Below the pieces are notes generated by a model that made no database searches, had not been told where the DNA came from, and saw nothing but the letters and a program-made list of their open reading frames with translations. A stretch of 61,904 bases of DNA from positions 1-61,904 of the forward strand of contig JAENYG010000021.1 of NCBI GenBank assembly GCA_016841875.1, given 5' to 3'. The number at the start of each line of letters is the position of its first letter. The first letter of the stretch is position 1. This DNA is from Syntrophomonas sp. (lineage in GTDB: Bacteria; Bacillota; Syntrophomonadia; Syntrophomonadales; Syntrophomonadaceae). The translations under genes and the position numbers were made by a program. This document shows, in pieces, positions 16,585 to 26,044 of this stretch.

Positions 16585-17121
16585 TTGTTCAAACGCTGTG
16601 CCATATTTCTTATTCTTCTGTTCCTCATTTTGAGCTGTGGTTATTCTTATGTCAGCGGGAAAGAAAGCCTGCAGGACACTGCAGAAATGAAAAAGTATGA
16701 TCAAGCCTGGGGTGACATGATAAAAAGCTTTGAGCTGTACCTGGCATTTTTCAATGATTCATATCCAGCCGGTAATTTCACTATTTCCCAGCACGCTGAT
16801 ACCTATGAGAAAGCATTGGCCTATTTTTCCCAGGGTTTTAATACCGAACTGGCATCAGAGATCACCAATGCCTATACCTTCTATAATCCAGATAACCAAA
16901 AATTGCAGATACTGCCAACTGATGGTCTGCCGGTACTGCTGCCAGAAAACCCCAATATGATCAGCACCCAATTCATAGATGCCGACCATGTCATATTCGA
17001 ACGATATTTTGAGGATTATTACGGAGAAAACACAAAATATCTCTATCGGGTATTTTGTAAATATGATGGATTCAAATGGAAAATATACCAGCTGGAATGG
17101 GAACCTGTGGAACAGAGTTAA
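16585..17121 (+). CDS. Predicted lipoprotein of unknown function
   Basis: I do not recognise this family. The protein of about 178 residues starts MFKRCAIFLILLFLILSCGY, a lipoprotein signal with cysteine after LILS. The rest is soluble and acidic, ending in a region rich in aromatic residues (YLYRVFCKYDGFKWKIYQLE) that resembles small NTF2-like or secreted stress domains. The TTG at 16585 is preferred, because GGAGGG lies 8 bases upstream. The GTG at 16576 overlaps the ribosome site. It is a single gene, divergent from the ger operon, so a spore-envelope role is possible but unproven. Confidence 0.7.
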   Translation: MFKRCAIFLILLFLILSCGYSYVSGKESLQDTAEMKKYDQAWGDMIKSFELYLAFFNDSYPAGNFTISQHADTYEKALAYFSQGFNTELASEITNAYTFYNPDNQKLQILPTDGLPVLLPENPNMISTQFIDADHVIFERYFEDYYGENTKYLYRVFCKYDGFKWKIYQLEWEPVEQS

Positions 17122-17232
17122 GTAGTCAAATGATCTGGTCTTTCCCTCTTCACAGCAGGCAGATGTTCAAAAAAAGGGTAAAATCTCATATGTTGGAAGC
17201 TTAAAAGCTCCTGGGCCTGACAGCTATCCGGA

Positions 17233-18600
17233 CTACCGCTCATCCAGGGCCATATACTTGGATCTTATGGCCACGCTTTTATAGGCTGGTCTCATGATTT
17301 TCCCGGCGTTTACGATCTCTTCTATTCGGTGCGCACTCCAGCCCGCAATCCTGGCAATCGCAAATATAGGCGTGTATAATTCCGGGGGAATATTGAGCAT
17401 GCTGTAGACAAATCCCGAGTAAAAATCCACATTGGCACTCACCCCTTTGTATATTTGACGAAATTCACTTATGACTTCAGGAGCCAGCTTTTCCACCTTT
17501 TCATATAGCTTGAATTCATCCTCCAGCCCCTTTTCCCTGGCCAGACGGGCTGCCTGACACTTCAAAATTACCGCCCGGGGATCTGATATGGAATAAACTG
17601 CATGGCCTATACCATAAATCTTACCTGTCCTATCAAAAGCTTCTTCATTTAATATTCTAACGAGATAATCTGCTATTTCTTCCTCATCGTCCCAGTTGTT
17701 AAGCTGCAGCTTCATATCGGCTATCATCTGTACTACCTTATGGTTAGCACCTCCATGCCGGGGACCTTTTAATGCTCCCAGAGCTGCAGCTATTACCGAG
17801 TAGGTATCGGTTCCGGATGAAGTTACCACATGGGTTACAAAGGACGAATTATTGCCTCCACCATGTTCAGCATGGAGCACCAGAGCAAGGTCCAGCAGAG
17901 TAGCTTCCAGCCTGGTATACTCACTGTTGGGGCGCAGCATATGCAGAATATTTTCCGCGATGCTCAGGTCAGGCTGGGGACTGTGAATATACAAGCTGTT
18001 ATTTCCATGATAATGTGAAAAGGCCTGATATCCATAAACTGCCAGCAGGGAAAAACATGCTATTAATTGCAAACACTGTCTCAGTACGTTTTCTATCGAG
18101 GTGTCATCAGCTCGATCATCGAAGCTGTAAAGAGCCAGCACACTCCTGGCCAGTACTACCATCATATCTTTACTGGGCGCCTTAAGAATCATATCTGAAA
18201 CAAAATATTCCGGCAGGTTTTGATAACTGGCCAGCAGTTGCTTAAAATCCTCCAGCTGATCTCGCCGGGGCAGCTTACCGAACAATAATAAATAGCAGCT
18301 TTCCTCAAAACCATAACGATCTTCGGACAGAAAACCGTTCACAATATCATTGATGTCTATTCCTCTATATATCAGCCGCCCGGGTACCGGCACTATCTCA
18401 TTTTCATCGGTAATATAGGAATGCACTTCACCTATCTCAGTCAGACCTACTAGCACGCCCCATCCATCGATATCTCGCAGTCCCCGTTTAACCATGTATT
18501 TACTATATAATTCCGGATCGATCAAACTGTTATCTTCTGCCATAGCAGTCAAATCAGGCAGCATTTTTACTTCCAACTCTTTTGCTTCAAAACTTCCCAT
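17233..18600 (-). CDS. gltA: Citrate synthase (Si type)
   Basis: The enzyme condenses acetyl-CoA and oxaloacetate. The 455-residue protein contains the catalytic regions LHAEHGGG, GPRHGGAN, GIGHAVYS and NVDFYSGFVY. Both active-site histidines and the aspartate are therefore present. The N-terminus is longer than in E. coli and matches the clostridial subgroup. Start ATG 18600 has GGGGAG upstream. It is monocistronic here, with no aconitase or isocitrate dehydrogenase adjacent. In an anaerobe it would supply glutamate through a partial oxidative branch. Confidence 0.93.
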   Translation of the reverse strand: MGSFEAKELEVKMLPDLTAMAEDNSLIDPELYSKYMVKRGLRDIDGWGVLVGLTEIGEVHSYITDENEIVPVPGRLIYRGIDINDIVNGFLSEDRYGFEESCYLLLFGKLPRRDQLEDFKQLLASYQNLPEYFVSDMILKAPSKDMMVVLARSVLALYSFDDRADDTSIENVLRQCLQLIACFSLLAVYGYQAFSHYHGNNSLYIHSPQPDLSIAENILHMLRPNSEYTRLEATLLDLALVLHAEHGGGNNSSFVTHVVTSSGTDTYSVIAAALGALKGPRHGGANHKVVQMIADMKLQLNNWDDEEEIADYLVRILNEEAFDRTGKIYGIGHAVYSISDPRAVILKCQAARLAREKGLEDEFKLYEKVEKLAPEVISEFRQIYKGVSANVDFYSGFVYSMLNIPPELYTPIFAIARIAGWSAHRIEEIVNAGKIMRPAYKSVAIRSKYMALDER

Positions 18601-18811
18601 AAGATTCTCCCCTTTTAGATAGACGCTCCGCTGTGATGTAATTTACAGCAGAGAGAATAATAATCACTGTATCTATTATTTTACCAGTATCAAAGGTGAT
18701 AAGTACACAATATACACTTCGCCATATATAAGTAACTTCTGCAGGGCGCTCCAAGCTCAGCTTATTACTTAACGGAAGAGATAAAAAAATATCCGGCCTT
18801 ACACATGAATC

Positions 18812-20062
18812 TCAAGCAACGGGGCTTTGGAAATGCAAGTGGGCCAGTTTACTCCCTGAATAAACTGGTAAGGCAAAACTCAATACCAATATCACAAGTG
18901 CTATTAATCCAGTTTCAGGCCAGCTAGCGCCGGAGATAGCAGAACCTGCCAGCGCAGTAACCGTAAGGGGTAACAGCGTAATTTGGATGGAACTGCTGAT
19001 GCCCTTACTTATATCATGGAAATCCAGGGGGAGCATGCGCAGAAAAATATTGGTACTATTTTCATTCCAGCTTATTTCTATCCAAAATGTACAGGCCATC
19101 ACGATCGCAGTGAGAAACAGCAGTTTAAACCATAATGGTACAGATAGTATGGCAAATGAAAAAGCCAGGATATAAAACATGGTGAGTTCCTTTTTTAATC
19201 CTCTTTTCCGCAATAGATACTTCATAAAAAAATAGGCCAGCGCATTTTCACTTCGAAAATGAAATCCCCATCTTCCTCTGGACAACAAACCTGCTTGAAT
19301 TTTTTTTCCTGAAATTCTTCCGCCATCCTGATTTCCCGGAATCAGACGTAAAATCCAGGCATTCTGATACTGTTCCCATTCAGCTACCAACTCCCAATCT
19401 CTTGGTGGTAGGAACCTGGCAGATAATATCAGCGCCAGGGGCCAGATTATCCCACTCAGTATTAAATAGAGTATTTCTCCGGTACGTATAAATGGTACTA
19501 CGGCTCCTGACCATAAGTAAAGAAAAATAGCCATTTCTACCGCCCTGAATAACCACCGAGCCGGTGAAGAAAGACCCAGGAATACCACCCAATTAATCAA
19601 TGAGAATGCAACATTGATCAATAATGTCCAACCACCGACTATAATCCAATTTGCTGTGGTAAGCTGTTCTATATGAAGAAAAAAGGGGTATACAAATATC
19701 AAAACTATAATGGTCTTCAAACATAGCAATAGAATGCTGAACATCAGTCCATCTTCATACAGCTGTTTGAATACATCTTGTTTATGGATGAGAAATACCA
19801 GATCTGCCTTACTTATATATGTTCTGGGCATTCCCCAAATTGCAGATGCTCCAATCAGTACTGTCAATAAAGGCTGAAATTCAGGCAGGAACCAGCTTGG
19901 GAGGCTTTGATATAAGTCCAAATACCAGGATAATGTGAACAATAAAGCTGGAATCAATATATATAATCCCACCCAGAAATCAATCACTATTCCGGTTAAA
20001 TCTTTTACTAATCTCCAACGAGAGATTATACGCCGCCTGAATAGAAACCTGCTGATCTCCAA
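18812..20062 (-). CDS. ABC exporter permease, EcsB family
   Basis: The membrane protein of about 416 residues has hydrophobic segments in two blocks. The EcsB-like region begins LEISRFLFRRRIISRWRLVKD and continues PRTYISKADLVFLIHKQDVF. Partner of the ATPase just upstream. EcsAB exporters affect secretion, competence and intramembrane proteolysis in Bacillus; the substrate is unknown. The start is uncertain. I prefer TTG 20062, 8 bases after the ATPase stop with GGGAGGG upstream. The open frame extends to 20101, overlapping the ATPase gene. Confidence 0.82.
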   Translation of the reverse strand: MEISRFLFRRRIISRWRLVKDLTGIVIDFWVGLYILIPALLFTLSWYLDLYQSLPSWFLPEFQPLLTVLIGASAIWGMPRTYISKADLVFLIHKQDVFKQLYEDGLMFSILLLCLKTIIVLIFVYPFFLHIEQLTTANWIIVGGWTLLINVAFSLINWVVFLGLSSPARWLFRAVEMAIFLYLWSGAVVPFIRTGEILYLILSGIIWPLALILSARFLPPRDWELVAEWEQYQNAWILRLIPGNQDGGRISGKKIQAGLLSRGRWGFHFRSENALAYFFMKYLLRKRGLKKELTMFYILAFSFAILSVPLWFKLLFLTAIVMACTFWIEISWNENSTNIFLRMLPLDFHDISKGISSSIQITLLPLTVTALAGSAISGASWPETGLIALVILVLSFALPVYSGSKLAHLHFQSPVA

Positions 20063-20069
20063 CCTGTAT

Positions 20070-20885
20070 TCACCCTCCCAACAACTCGTCATAGAGTTCA
20101 AACAACGCCCTGTCCGGCATGCTGCAAATAGACTGGAGTTCCTTTAGATTACCTTCAGCTATTATTTTACCCTTATCCATTACAATGAAACGGTCACATA
20201 TACGCTCAGCCACATCTAGAACATGAGTACTAAGTAAAATCCCGGCTCCGCGCTTTTTTTCCTCATCAAGAGAATTCAAGAGTTCCCTGGTTGCTCGTGG
20301 ATCCAAGCCATTAAAAGGTTCATCAATCAAATAAAGACCGGGTTCAATAAGAAATGCACATAAGATCATTAGCTTTTGCCTCATCCCTTTGGAAAAGGTT
20401 CCCGGATATGCATATCTCTGCTCGGACATACTAAACTTTTGCAGTAATGTTAGAGTCCGTATATTAAATACTTCCATATTCATGTTAGACGCCATAGCAG
20501 CGATCTCTAAATGTTCCTGCAGGGTTAGCTCCTCATAAAGCGCAGGAAGTTCTGGAATATAAGCATAGCCCCCGTGCTCCCTGGATGGTAATTTAACATC
20601 TCCCTGGTAGCGGGGCAGCAGACCTATAATAGCTTTGATAGTGGTAGACTTTCCCGCTCCATTAGCACCAATCAGCCCCACTATTTCACCGGCTTTGACC
20701 GAGCAAGAAAAATCGGTAATAACCGGTAATTTTTCTTTGTACCCAGATCTCAATCCTTTCACCAGCAGCAGGGATTTTTCGGCCCTGTTCAACATATAGT
20801 CGTTGGGACAACTATTTTCAGAATCTGTATGAGTTCTTTTTTTCTGGTGATACATCTTCATCTGATTGTACAGGTAAGATAGCAA
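20070..20885 (-). CDS. ABC exporter ATPase, EcsA-like
   Basis: The ATP-binding subunit has Walker A GANGAGKST, signature FSKGMRQKL (a variant of LSGGQ) and Walker B LYLIDEPFNGLD, then a switch histidine in STHVLD. The FSKGMRQKL signature and fusion-free layout fit EcsA-type exporters. The TTG at 20885 is the probable start (AAAGGAG 7 bases upstream). It adds a poly-charged N-terminal extension (MKMYHQKKRTHTDSEN) of about 40 residues before the domain, which is unusual. Confidence 0.85.
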   Translation of the reverse strand: MLSYLYNQMKMYHQKKRTHTDSENSCPNDYMLNRAEKSLLLVKGLRSGYKEKLPVITDFSCSVKAGEIVGLIGANGAGKSTTIKAIIGLLPRYQGDVKLPSREHGGYAYIPELPALYEELTLQEHLEIAAMASNMNMEVFNIRTLTLLQKFSMSEQRYAYPGTFSKGMRQKLMILCAFLIEPGLYLIDEPFNGLDPRATRELLNSLDEEKKRGAGILLSTHVLDVAERICDRFIVMDKGKIIAEGNLKELQSICSMPDRALFELYDELLGG

Positions 20886-20900
20886 AGTTAGACTCCTTTC

Positions 20901-21107
20901 CAGCAAAAAGGCAAACCGTCTCTATTTAATCGGACTCTGCTGCACAGGCTGGCAGCAGTTTCTCTTATTGTTGCTCTAATTATTGTTCTTATCGGTTTTA
21001 CTACCTGGCTTAATAACTATTGGAGCCATATCCATGTTAACGATTTAAGTTTAGCACTTAACGTTAGGAGGCATAAGGTGTTTTTGAGCCAACCTCCCTA
21101 CAATTAG
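20901..21107 (+). pseudogene. Possible remnant of a membrane protein N-terminus
   Basis: One plus-strand frame stays open for 58 codons from 20931 to a TAG at 21105. It reads like a transmembrane segment with flanks (LAAVSLIVALIIVLIGFTTW, then LNNYWSHIHVNDLSLALN), as at the start of a sensor or chemotaxis protein. No ATG, GTG or TTG start with a ribosome site is present, and the frame ends abruptly, so it may be a decayed fragment or chance. Confidence 0.25.
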
Positions 21108-21142
21108 ATTCAAATCGTCACACTCCCAAGCTTAAAAACGAA

Positions 21143-21179
21143 AGGGTTCCGGAGCTTGTTATAAAAACTCTGGAACCCT
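21143..21179 (-). terminator. Terminator of the three-tRNA unit
   Basis: On the minus strand, AGGGTTCCAGAG pairs with CTCCGGAACCCT (one mismatch), followed by TTCGTTTTT. It lies just after tRNA-Thr. Confidence 0.75.
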
Positions 21180-21190
21180 CTATTATTCTA

Positions 21191-21266
<76 letters not shown>

Positions 21267-21269
21267 TTA

Positions 21270-21344
21270 TGGTGACCCCTAGGGGACTCGAACCCCTGTT
21301 ACCGGCGTGAAAGGCCGGTGTCTTAACCGCTTGACCAAGGGGCC
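21270..21344 (-). tRNA. tRNA-Glu (anticodon UUC)
   Basis: The 75-base cloverleaf starts GGCCCCTTGGTCAAG and has the anticodon stem CCGGC/GCCGG around CTTTCAC (anticodon TTC). CCA is encoded. It lies three bases upstream of tRNA-Thr and shares its transcript. Confidence 0.95.
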
Positions 21345-21497
21345 TTAACGGAAATCGGATATGGACATCGGAGGATTGACTGCTAGGGCTTGACTGCATT
21401 GATTTCTTCTTAGTCTTACTTCCTGTTTCCGATATCTGACCCTTTTGATCTGACTTCAAAACTCTTTAGTCCAACTTCAGACTTCTGCTATCAGATA

Positions 21498-21573
21498 TGG
21501 TGGGCCTACCAGGACTCGAACCTGGGACCAACCGGTTATGAGCCGGTGGCTCTACCAACTGAGCTATAGGCCC
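21498..21573 (-). tRNA. tRNA with CAU anticodon (Met elongator, or Ile2)
   Basis: The 76-base cloverleaf starts GGGCCTATAGCTCAG and has the stem CCGGC/ACCGG around CTCATAA (anticodon CAT) and an encoded CCA. It lacks initiator features (mismatch at position 1-72, three G-C pairs in the stem). Elongator Met and lysidine-modified Ile2 cannot be separated with certainty by eye. A 150-base TC-rich spacer separates it from tRNA-Glu. Confidence 0.9.
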
Positions 21574-21601
21574 TGGTTACTGCGGCAACCCCGCAACAGT
21601 T

Positions 21602-21630
21602 AGTATATAAAAATTCTGTACAAAGGTCAA
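21602..21630 (-). promoter_or_regulatory. Promoter of the tRNA-CAU/Glu/Thr unit
   Basis: On the minus strand, TTGACC (21630-21625) and TATACT (21607-21602) are 17 bases apart. The first tRNA begins about 28 bases downstream. Confidence 0.8.
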
Positions 21631-21726
21631 TAGCAAAACATTAATTCTTTTTAATCAATTTTCACTAGTACCGGTACCCTGGGAATACACCCTTGTTGCA
21701 ATAATTACCTATATACGATAATTAAT

Positions 21727-21756
21727 CAAAAAGCGGTAACTCAATTGGGTTACCGC
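21727..21756 (-). terminator. Terminator after tRNA-Asn
   Basis: GCGGTAAC (21733-21740) pairs with GTTACCGC (21749-21756). On the minus strand the stem is followed by TTTTTG. Confidence 0.8.
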
Positions 21757-21768
21757 CTGAATTTTCAA

Positions 21769-21843
21769 TGGCTCCCCGAGTAGGATTCGAACCTACAACC
21801 CTCCGGTTAACAGCCGGATGCTCTACCGTTGAGCTATCGAGGA
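21769..21843 (-). tRNA. tRNA-Asn (anticodon GUU)
   Basis: The 75-base cloverleaf starts TCCTCGATAGCTCAAC and has the stem TCCGG/CCGGA around CTGTTAA (anticodon GTT), discriminator G and an encoded CCA. It is a single-gene unit with its own promoter and terminator. Confidence 0.95.
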
Positions 21844-21860
21844 CCGTCTCAACGAGATTC

Positions 21861-21890
21861 ATTATATTATTTATGATACGCCGTTGTCAA
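21861..21890 (-). promoter_or_regulatory. Promoter of tRNA-Asn
   Basis: On the minus strand, TTGACA (21890-21885) and TATAAT (21866-21861), both perfect consensus, are 18 bases apart. The tRNA starts 18 bases downstream of the -10 box. Confidence 0.85.
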
Positions 21891-21913
21891 TATGATTTTG
21901 CTAATTAACTCAA

Positions 21914-22996
21914 CTATTCTATATAGTCTTTCAATTTCTTACTGCGTGATGGATGCCTGAGTTTGCGTAAGGCCTTGGCTTCTATCTGTCTGATCCTTTC
22001 TCTGGTAACACCAAACTCCTGCCCCACTTCTTCCAGCGTTCTCGGCCTTCCGTCATCCAGACCGAATCTCAACCGCAGGACTTTTTCCTCCCTTTCGGTC
22101 AAGGTATTTAATATGCCGTCCAAATGTTCCCGCAACAGCACAAATGATGCTGATTCCTCTGGTGACTCTGCATCTTCATCAGTAATGAAATCACCCAGGT
22201 GACTGTCATCCTCTTCTCCAATAGGAGTTTCCAGAGAAACTGGTTCCTGTGCAACTTTCATTATTTCAATAACCCTATCCACCGGAATATCCATTTCTTC
22301 TGCCACTTCGCCCGGGGTAGGTTCTCTCCCCAAAATCTGCAGTAGATTCCTCTGCACCCGTGATAACTTGTTGATAGTTTCTACCATGTGCACAGGTATC
22401 CTGATGGTTCGGGCCTGATCAGCTATCGCTCTGGTTATGGCCTGCCTGATCCACCAGGTAGCGTAGGTACTGAATTTGAACCCTTTACGGTAATCAAACT
22501 TCTCAACTGCTTTCATAAGACCCAAATTTCCCTCCTGGATTAGATCCAGAAACAGCATACCTCTACCCACATACCTTTTAGCTATGCTGACTACTAATCT
22601 CAGGTTAGCTTCTACCAGCTTTCTTTTAGCTTCCTCTTCCCCTAGTTCAATCCTCAAAGCCAGATCTATCTCTTCATCGGCCGTCAGCAGCCTTACCCTT
22701 CCTATTTCCTTGAGGTACATACGGACCGGATCATCTATCTCTATACCATCTGGTACAACTACATCCGCAGTTTCCAGGGTTTCCTGCTCAACGTCCTCTT
22801 CGGCTTCAATATCACTTTCAGTACTTATGGCTATACCTAATGACTGTAGGTGTTCTAATATATCGTCTATATGATCAGAATCAAGGCTGAATCCCTGCAG
22901 TTCATCTATAATTTCCTCATAGGACAAATTCTTCTTTTTCTTGCCTTTTTCAGCAATAACAGTTATTGCTTCAGCAAGTTTTCCATCCAGTTTCAT
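21914..22996 (-). CDS. sigA: Housekeeping RNA polymerase sigma factor SigA (RpoD)
   Basis: The 360-residue primary sigma factor has a short lysine-rich region 1, region 1.2 [20 protein letters not shown], region 2 with [20 protein letters not shown], region 3 and a C-terminal region 4 ending in [20 protein letters not shown]. The length is that of the compact Firmicutes form. The ATG at 22996 abuts the dnaG stop and has a GGGGGG ribosome site. The dnaG-sigA pair is the conserved macromolecular synthesis operon, here without rpsU. Confidence 0.97.
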   Translation of the reverse strand: MKLDGKLAEAITVIAEKGKKKKNLSYEEIIDELQGFSLDSDHIDDILEHLQSLGIAISTESDIEAEEDVEQETLETADVVVPDGIEIDDPVRMYLKEIGRVRLLTADEEIDLALRIELGEEEAKRKLVEANLRLVVSIAKRYVGRGMLFLDLIQEGNLGLMKAVEKFDYRKGFKFSTYATWWIRQAITRAIADQARTIRIPVHMVETINKLSRVQRNLLQILGREPTPGEVAEEMDIPVDRVIEIMKVAQEPVSLETPIGEEDDSHLGDFITDEDAESPEESASFVLLREHLDGILNTLTEREEKVLRLRFGLDDGRPRTLEEVGQEFGVTRERIRQIEAKALRKLRHPSRSKKLKDYIE

Positions 22997-24757
22997 CTAT
23001 ATCCCCCCTTCCCGGGTTTTATTTAGGATAGTATCAATTTCCAAAATGAATTTCATCAAACTATTAAAATCGCCTTCTGTATTGAGGATATTTAGCTTAT
23101 GGTATATTATTCGCTGGCGCCTTTTAGCTTTCATCATAATGATCCGGCGAATAAAGTTATCTATTCCAATATCATCTATTTCACCTATATCTTCCATCAT
23201 GAATTCTATCCTGGCTATTATCGGCATCATTGTTTCATCATCTATTTCAATCATTTGCTGCAGATCCCCAATAAGATCATACTGGAAAATAAATTCTTGA
23301 TATTCTGGCTCAGTAAAAAAGTCAATTCCTATAGAAGATTTAATTTTATTAAAAACCTGCCTTTTTTTCAGCATGGCTGCCAATATTTTCTCTTCTAAGC
23401 TATAATTGCCGTATTCAATATTATCCCTATATTTTACACTTTTATTCTCAGCAATAGGTCGATTATCCCTGTTTTTTGAGCTTATTTCCCTGTATACTAT
23501 GTTTTCTTCCAGCCGCAATTTCTTGGCGAGAGTTTTAATATAGTAGTCTTTTTCAATTTCACTCGCTAAACTGTTGATATCTTTTTTCACTGCATCGATT
23601 ATCTTTCTTTGCCCCTCTAAATTCATCTCTTTTTCTTGATTAATATGTCGATTTATTTTAAATTCCAAATAAGTTACTTTATTATTCTGGATATAATGCA
23701 AGAATTCCTCTTTTCCATACAATTCTAAGTACTCATCGGGGTCCTTTTCCGCAGGCAGAGTAACAATTTCTACCTTCAACTCCTGATCTCGAAGAATATC
23801 TACCGCCCGCAGGGTCTCCCTTTGTCCTGCCTCGTCACCATCATAAAGAATTATAACTTTTTCCGCATAGCGCCTTAATAGAACAGCTTGTTCGCTGGTA
23901 AAGGCAGTCCCCAGGGAAGCTGTGCAATTCTTTATCCCATTTTGATGAATCTTAACACAATCCATATATCCTTCTACCAGCAGCACCTCATTCTCTTTGC
24001 GCACTGCCTCCCTGGCCTGATATAGACCATAAAGATTTCTCCGTTTGGAGTATAATTCGGTCTCCGGAGTATTTAAATACTTGGGCATGCTGTCGTCAAT
24101 GACTCTGCCCCCAAAACCCAATATGTCCCCATTATATTGGCTGATAGGAAATATAATTCGGTTTCTAAAAAGATCATAATATCTTTCGGTACTGCTTCGT
24201 TTAATTAAACCTGATATCTTAATATATTGTTCAGGATACCCTTTCTTTAACAGATATTCTTCCAGGGCATTCCACGAATCTACAGCATATCCTATTTTAA
24301 ATTCTTCAATAGTCTCCTGGTTTATTCCCCGTCTTACCATATAATCATGAGCAACCTGGTGTTGATGGGACAGCAGGGCTTGATTATAAAACTGCGCAGC
24401 AGCCTGGTTAATCTCCAGAACATTCTTTCTAATCTGATCAGCCTTTTTGTTTTTGGTGGATAGAGTAAGTTGAACTCCTGCACGGCTGGCCAGCATCTCT
24501 ACTGCTTCCCCAAATTCAATCCCATCCCGCTTCATTACATACGTAAATATATTGCCTCCAGCATGACACCCGAAGCAGTAAAATAGGTTTTTATCTGGAG
24601 TTACCGAAAAGGATGAAGTTTTTTCTTCATGAAATGGGCACAATCCCCAGTAACGATTGCCTTTCCGGGTAAGTTTTACAGTTTCTGATACTATATCTAC
24701 TATATCCAACCTATTCGTTATGTCGTTTAATAGTTGATCATTATAGTATCTAGTCAT
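22997..24757 (-). CDS. dnaG: DNA primase
   Basis: DnaG makes RNA primers at the replication fork. The protein of about 586 residues has the zinc motif CPFHEEKTSSFSV...FYCFGCHAGG, the TOPRIM glutamate in LLVEGYMD and the DGD pair in ILYDGDEAG. The C-terminal helicase-binding domain follows. ATG 24757 is preferred to GTG 24766, because AGGTGG then has normal spacing. It is followed immediately by sigA. Confidence 0.96.
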   Translation of the reverse strand: MTRYYNDQLLNDITNRLDIVDIVSETVKLTRKGNRYWGLCPFHEEKTSSFSVTPDKNLFYCFGCHAGGNIFTYVMKRDGIEFGEAVEMLASRAGVQLTLSTKNKKADQIRKNVLEINQAAAQFYNQALLSHQHQVAHDYMVRRGINQETIEEFKIGYAVDSWNALEEYLLKKGYPEQYIKISGLIKRSSTERYYDLFRNRIIFPISQYNGDILGFGGRVIDDSMPKYLNTPETELYSKRRNLYGLYQAREAVRKENEVLLVEGYMDCVKIHQNGIKNCTASLGTAFTSEQAVLLRRYAEKVIILYDGDEAGQRETLRAVDILRDQELKVEIVTLPAEKDPDEYLELYGKEEFLHYIQNNKVTYLEFKINRHINQEKEMNLEGQRKIIDAVKKDINSLASEIEKDYYIKTLAKKLRLEENIVYREISSKNRDNRPIAENKSVKYRDNIEYGNYSLEEKILAAMLKKRQVFNKIKSSIGIDFFTEPEYQEFIFQYDLIGDLQQMIEIDDETMMPIIARIEFMMEDIGEIDDIGIDNFIRRIIMMKAKRRQRIIYHKLNILNTEGDFNSLMKFILEIDTILNKTREGGI

Positions 24758-24842
24758 TATCTCCACCTACTATTCTATTTTTTAAATAGAATTCCTTTAA
24801 ATTGTACGAATTTTATCTATTTATTTTGTTTTTTATCAATTT

Positions 24843-25907
24843 TCAGTCCTTGACCCAGGCTTTCTTAGCCTCTGGAACCAGAGAACGAGGTACATATATG
24901 TCAAGAAAAGATGAAATACAGTATTCATCACTCATTCCCGCAATGTAGTCTGCTACCGCACGATCTAAGCCTTCTTCTTCAGCTATTTCCAGGTATACCG
25001 GCGTCATTTTCCGGGGGTTTTTTTTATAATACCTGAACAAATGTTCGATAATAAAACCTGCTCGGGAGCGTTCAGCCTGACAGACCGGGCCATTATAAAT
25101 AAAATCGAACATATATCTCCGCAGACCTTTTAATGCCTGATCGATTTCTGTAGACGGCTTAACTGTTATTTCCTTTTTCTCATAAATCAAACGTCGGGTA
25201 TGTATGATCGTGTCATTCACCAGAGTTGCTATTCTTTTACTGTGGGTATTTCCTAATACATCCAAGTAATCCTTGGGAAGGTCTTCCAGGGACAACAGTC
25301 CTGCTCGTACCGAATCATCTATATCATGCTGAACATAGGCAATTTTGTCACTCAGCCTTATTACCTGTCCTTCCAGGGTAGCCGCCATTTTATCACTGGA
25401 ATCATATCCACTGTGATGAATAACCCCATCCAGTACCTCCCGGCTTAAATTCAAGCCTCTTCCCATCCGGTGCTGTTCTACTCGGGTTAACACCCGGATA
25501 CTGTTTTCGTTATGCCGGAAGCCAGTATCCAATAAACTATTCAGTATTTGTTCTCCCGCATGGGCGAAGGGGGTGTGCCCCAAATCATGAGCCAGAGCTA
25601 TGGCTTCTATCAAATCTATGTTTAAATTGAGACCTGCCCCAATAGTTTTAGCAATCTGGTTAACTTCCAGGGTATGAGTCAGCCTGCTTCGATAATGATC
25701 ACCAGGAGGGGCGATGAATACCTGCGTCTTATGTTTCAAACGTCTAAAGGATTTGGAATGAACGACCCGGTCCCGGTCGACCATAAAACAAGTGCGGATG
25801 GGATCTGCTTCTTCCTCTCTTTCCCTGCCGCTGGAATTTACTGCCAGAGCAGCATAGGCAGCTAACATTTCTTTTTCTCGTCTTTCAATCTCTTCCCTGA
25901 TACTCAT
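24843..25907 (-). CDS. dgt: dGTPase-like HD-domain triphosphohydrolase
   Basis: The 354-residue protein belongs to the deoxyguanosinetriphosphate triphosphohydrolase-like family. It has FRRLKHKTQVF, SRLTHTLEVNQIAKTI (metal-binding His) and AHDLGHTPFAHAGE (HD pair). These enzymes hydrolyse dNTPs to nucleoside and triphosphate. The position upstream of dnaG is common in clostridia. The ATG follows GGGAGGTG. Confidence 0.9.
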   Translation of the reverse strand: MSIREEIERREKEMLAAYAALAVNSSGREREEEADPIRTCFMVDRDRVVHSKSFRRLKHKTQVFIAPPGDHYRSRLTHTLEVNQIAKTIGAGLNLNIDLIEAIALAHDLGHTPFAHAGEQILNSLLDTGFRHNENSIRVLTRVEQHRMGRGLNLSREVLDGVIHHSGYDSSDKMAATLEGQVIRLSDKIAYVQHDIDDSVRAGLLSLEDLPKDYLDVLGNTHSKRIATLVNDTIIHTRRLIYEKKEITVKPSTEIDQALKGLRRYMFDFIYNGPVCQAERSRAGFIIEHLFRYYKKNPRKMTPVYLEIAEEEGLDRAVADYIAGMSDEYCISSFLDIYVPRSLVPEAKKAWVKD

Positions 25908-25984
25908 ACCTGCTCACCTCCCTAAGGCTTTTTACCAGGCCCTGCAGTTCGATCAGATTTCTATGAATATTATCCTATTAATAT

Positions 25985-26026
25985 AAAAATCCTCAGTCCC
26001 TGGACCAAGGATCACAGCGGATTTTT
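25985..26026. terminator. Bidirectional terminator-like hairpin
   Basis: AAAAATCC and GGATTTTT arms flank a 26-base interior that includes TCCCTGGACC. On the minus strand it lies 19 bases after the flavoprotein stop and ends in TTTTTAT. Confidence 0.55.
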
Positions 26027-26044
26027 GTTTTAATCCGATATCCT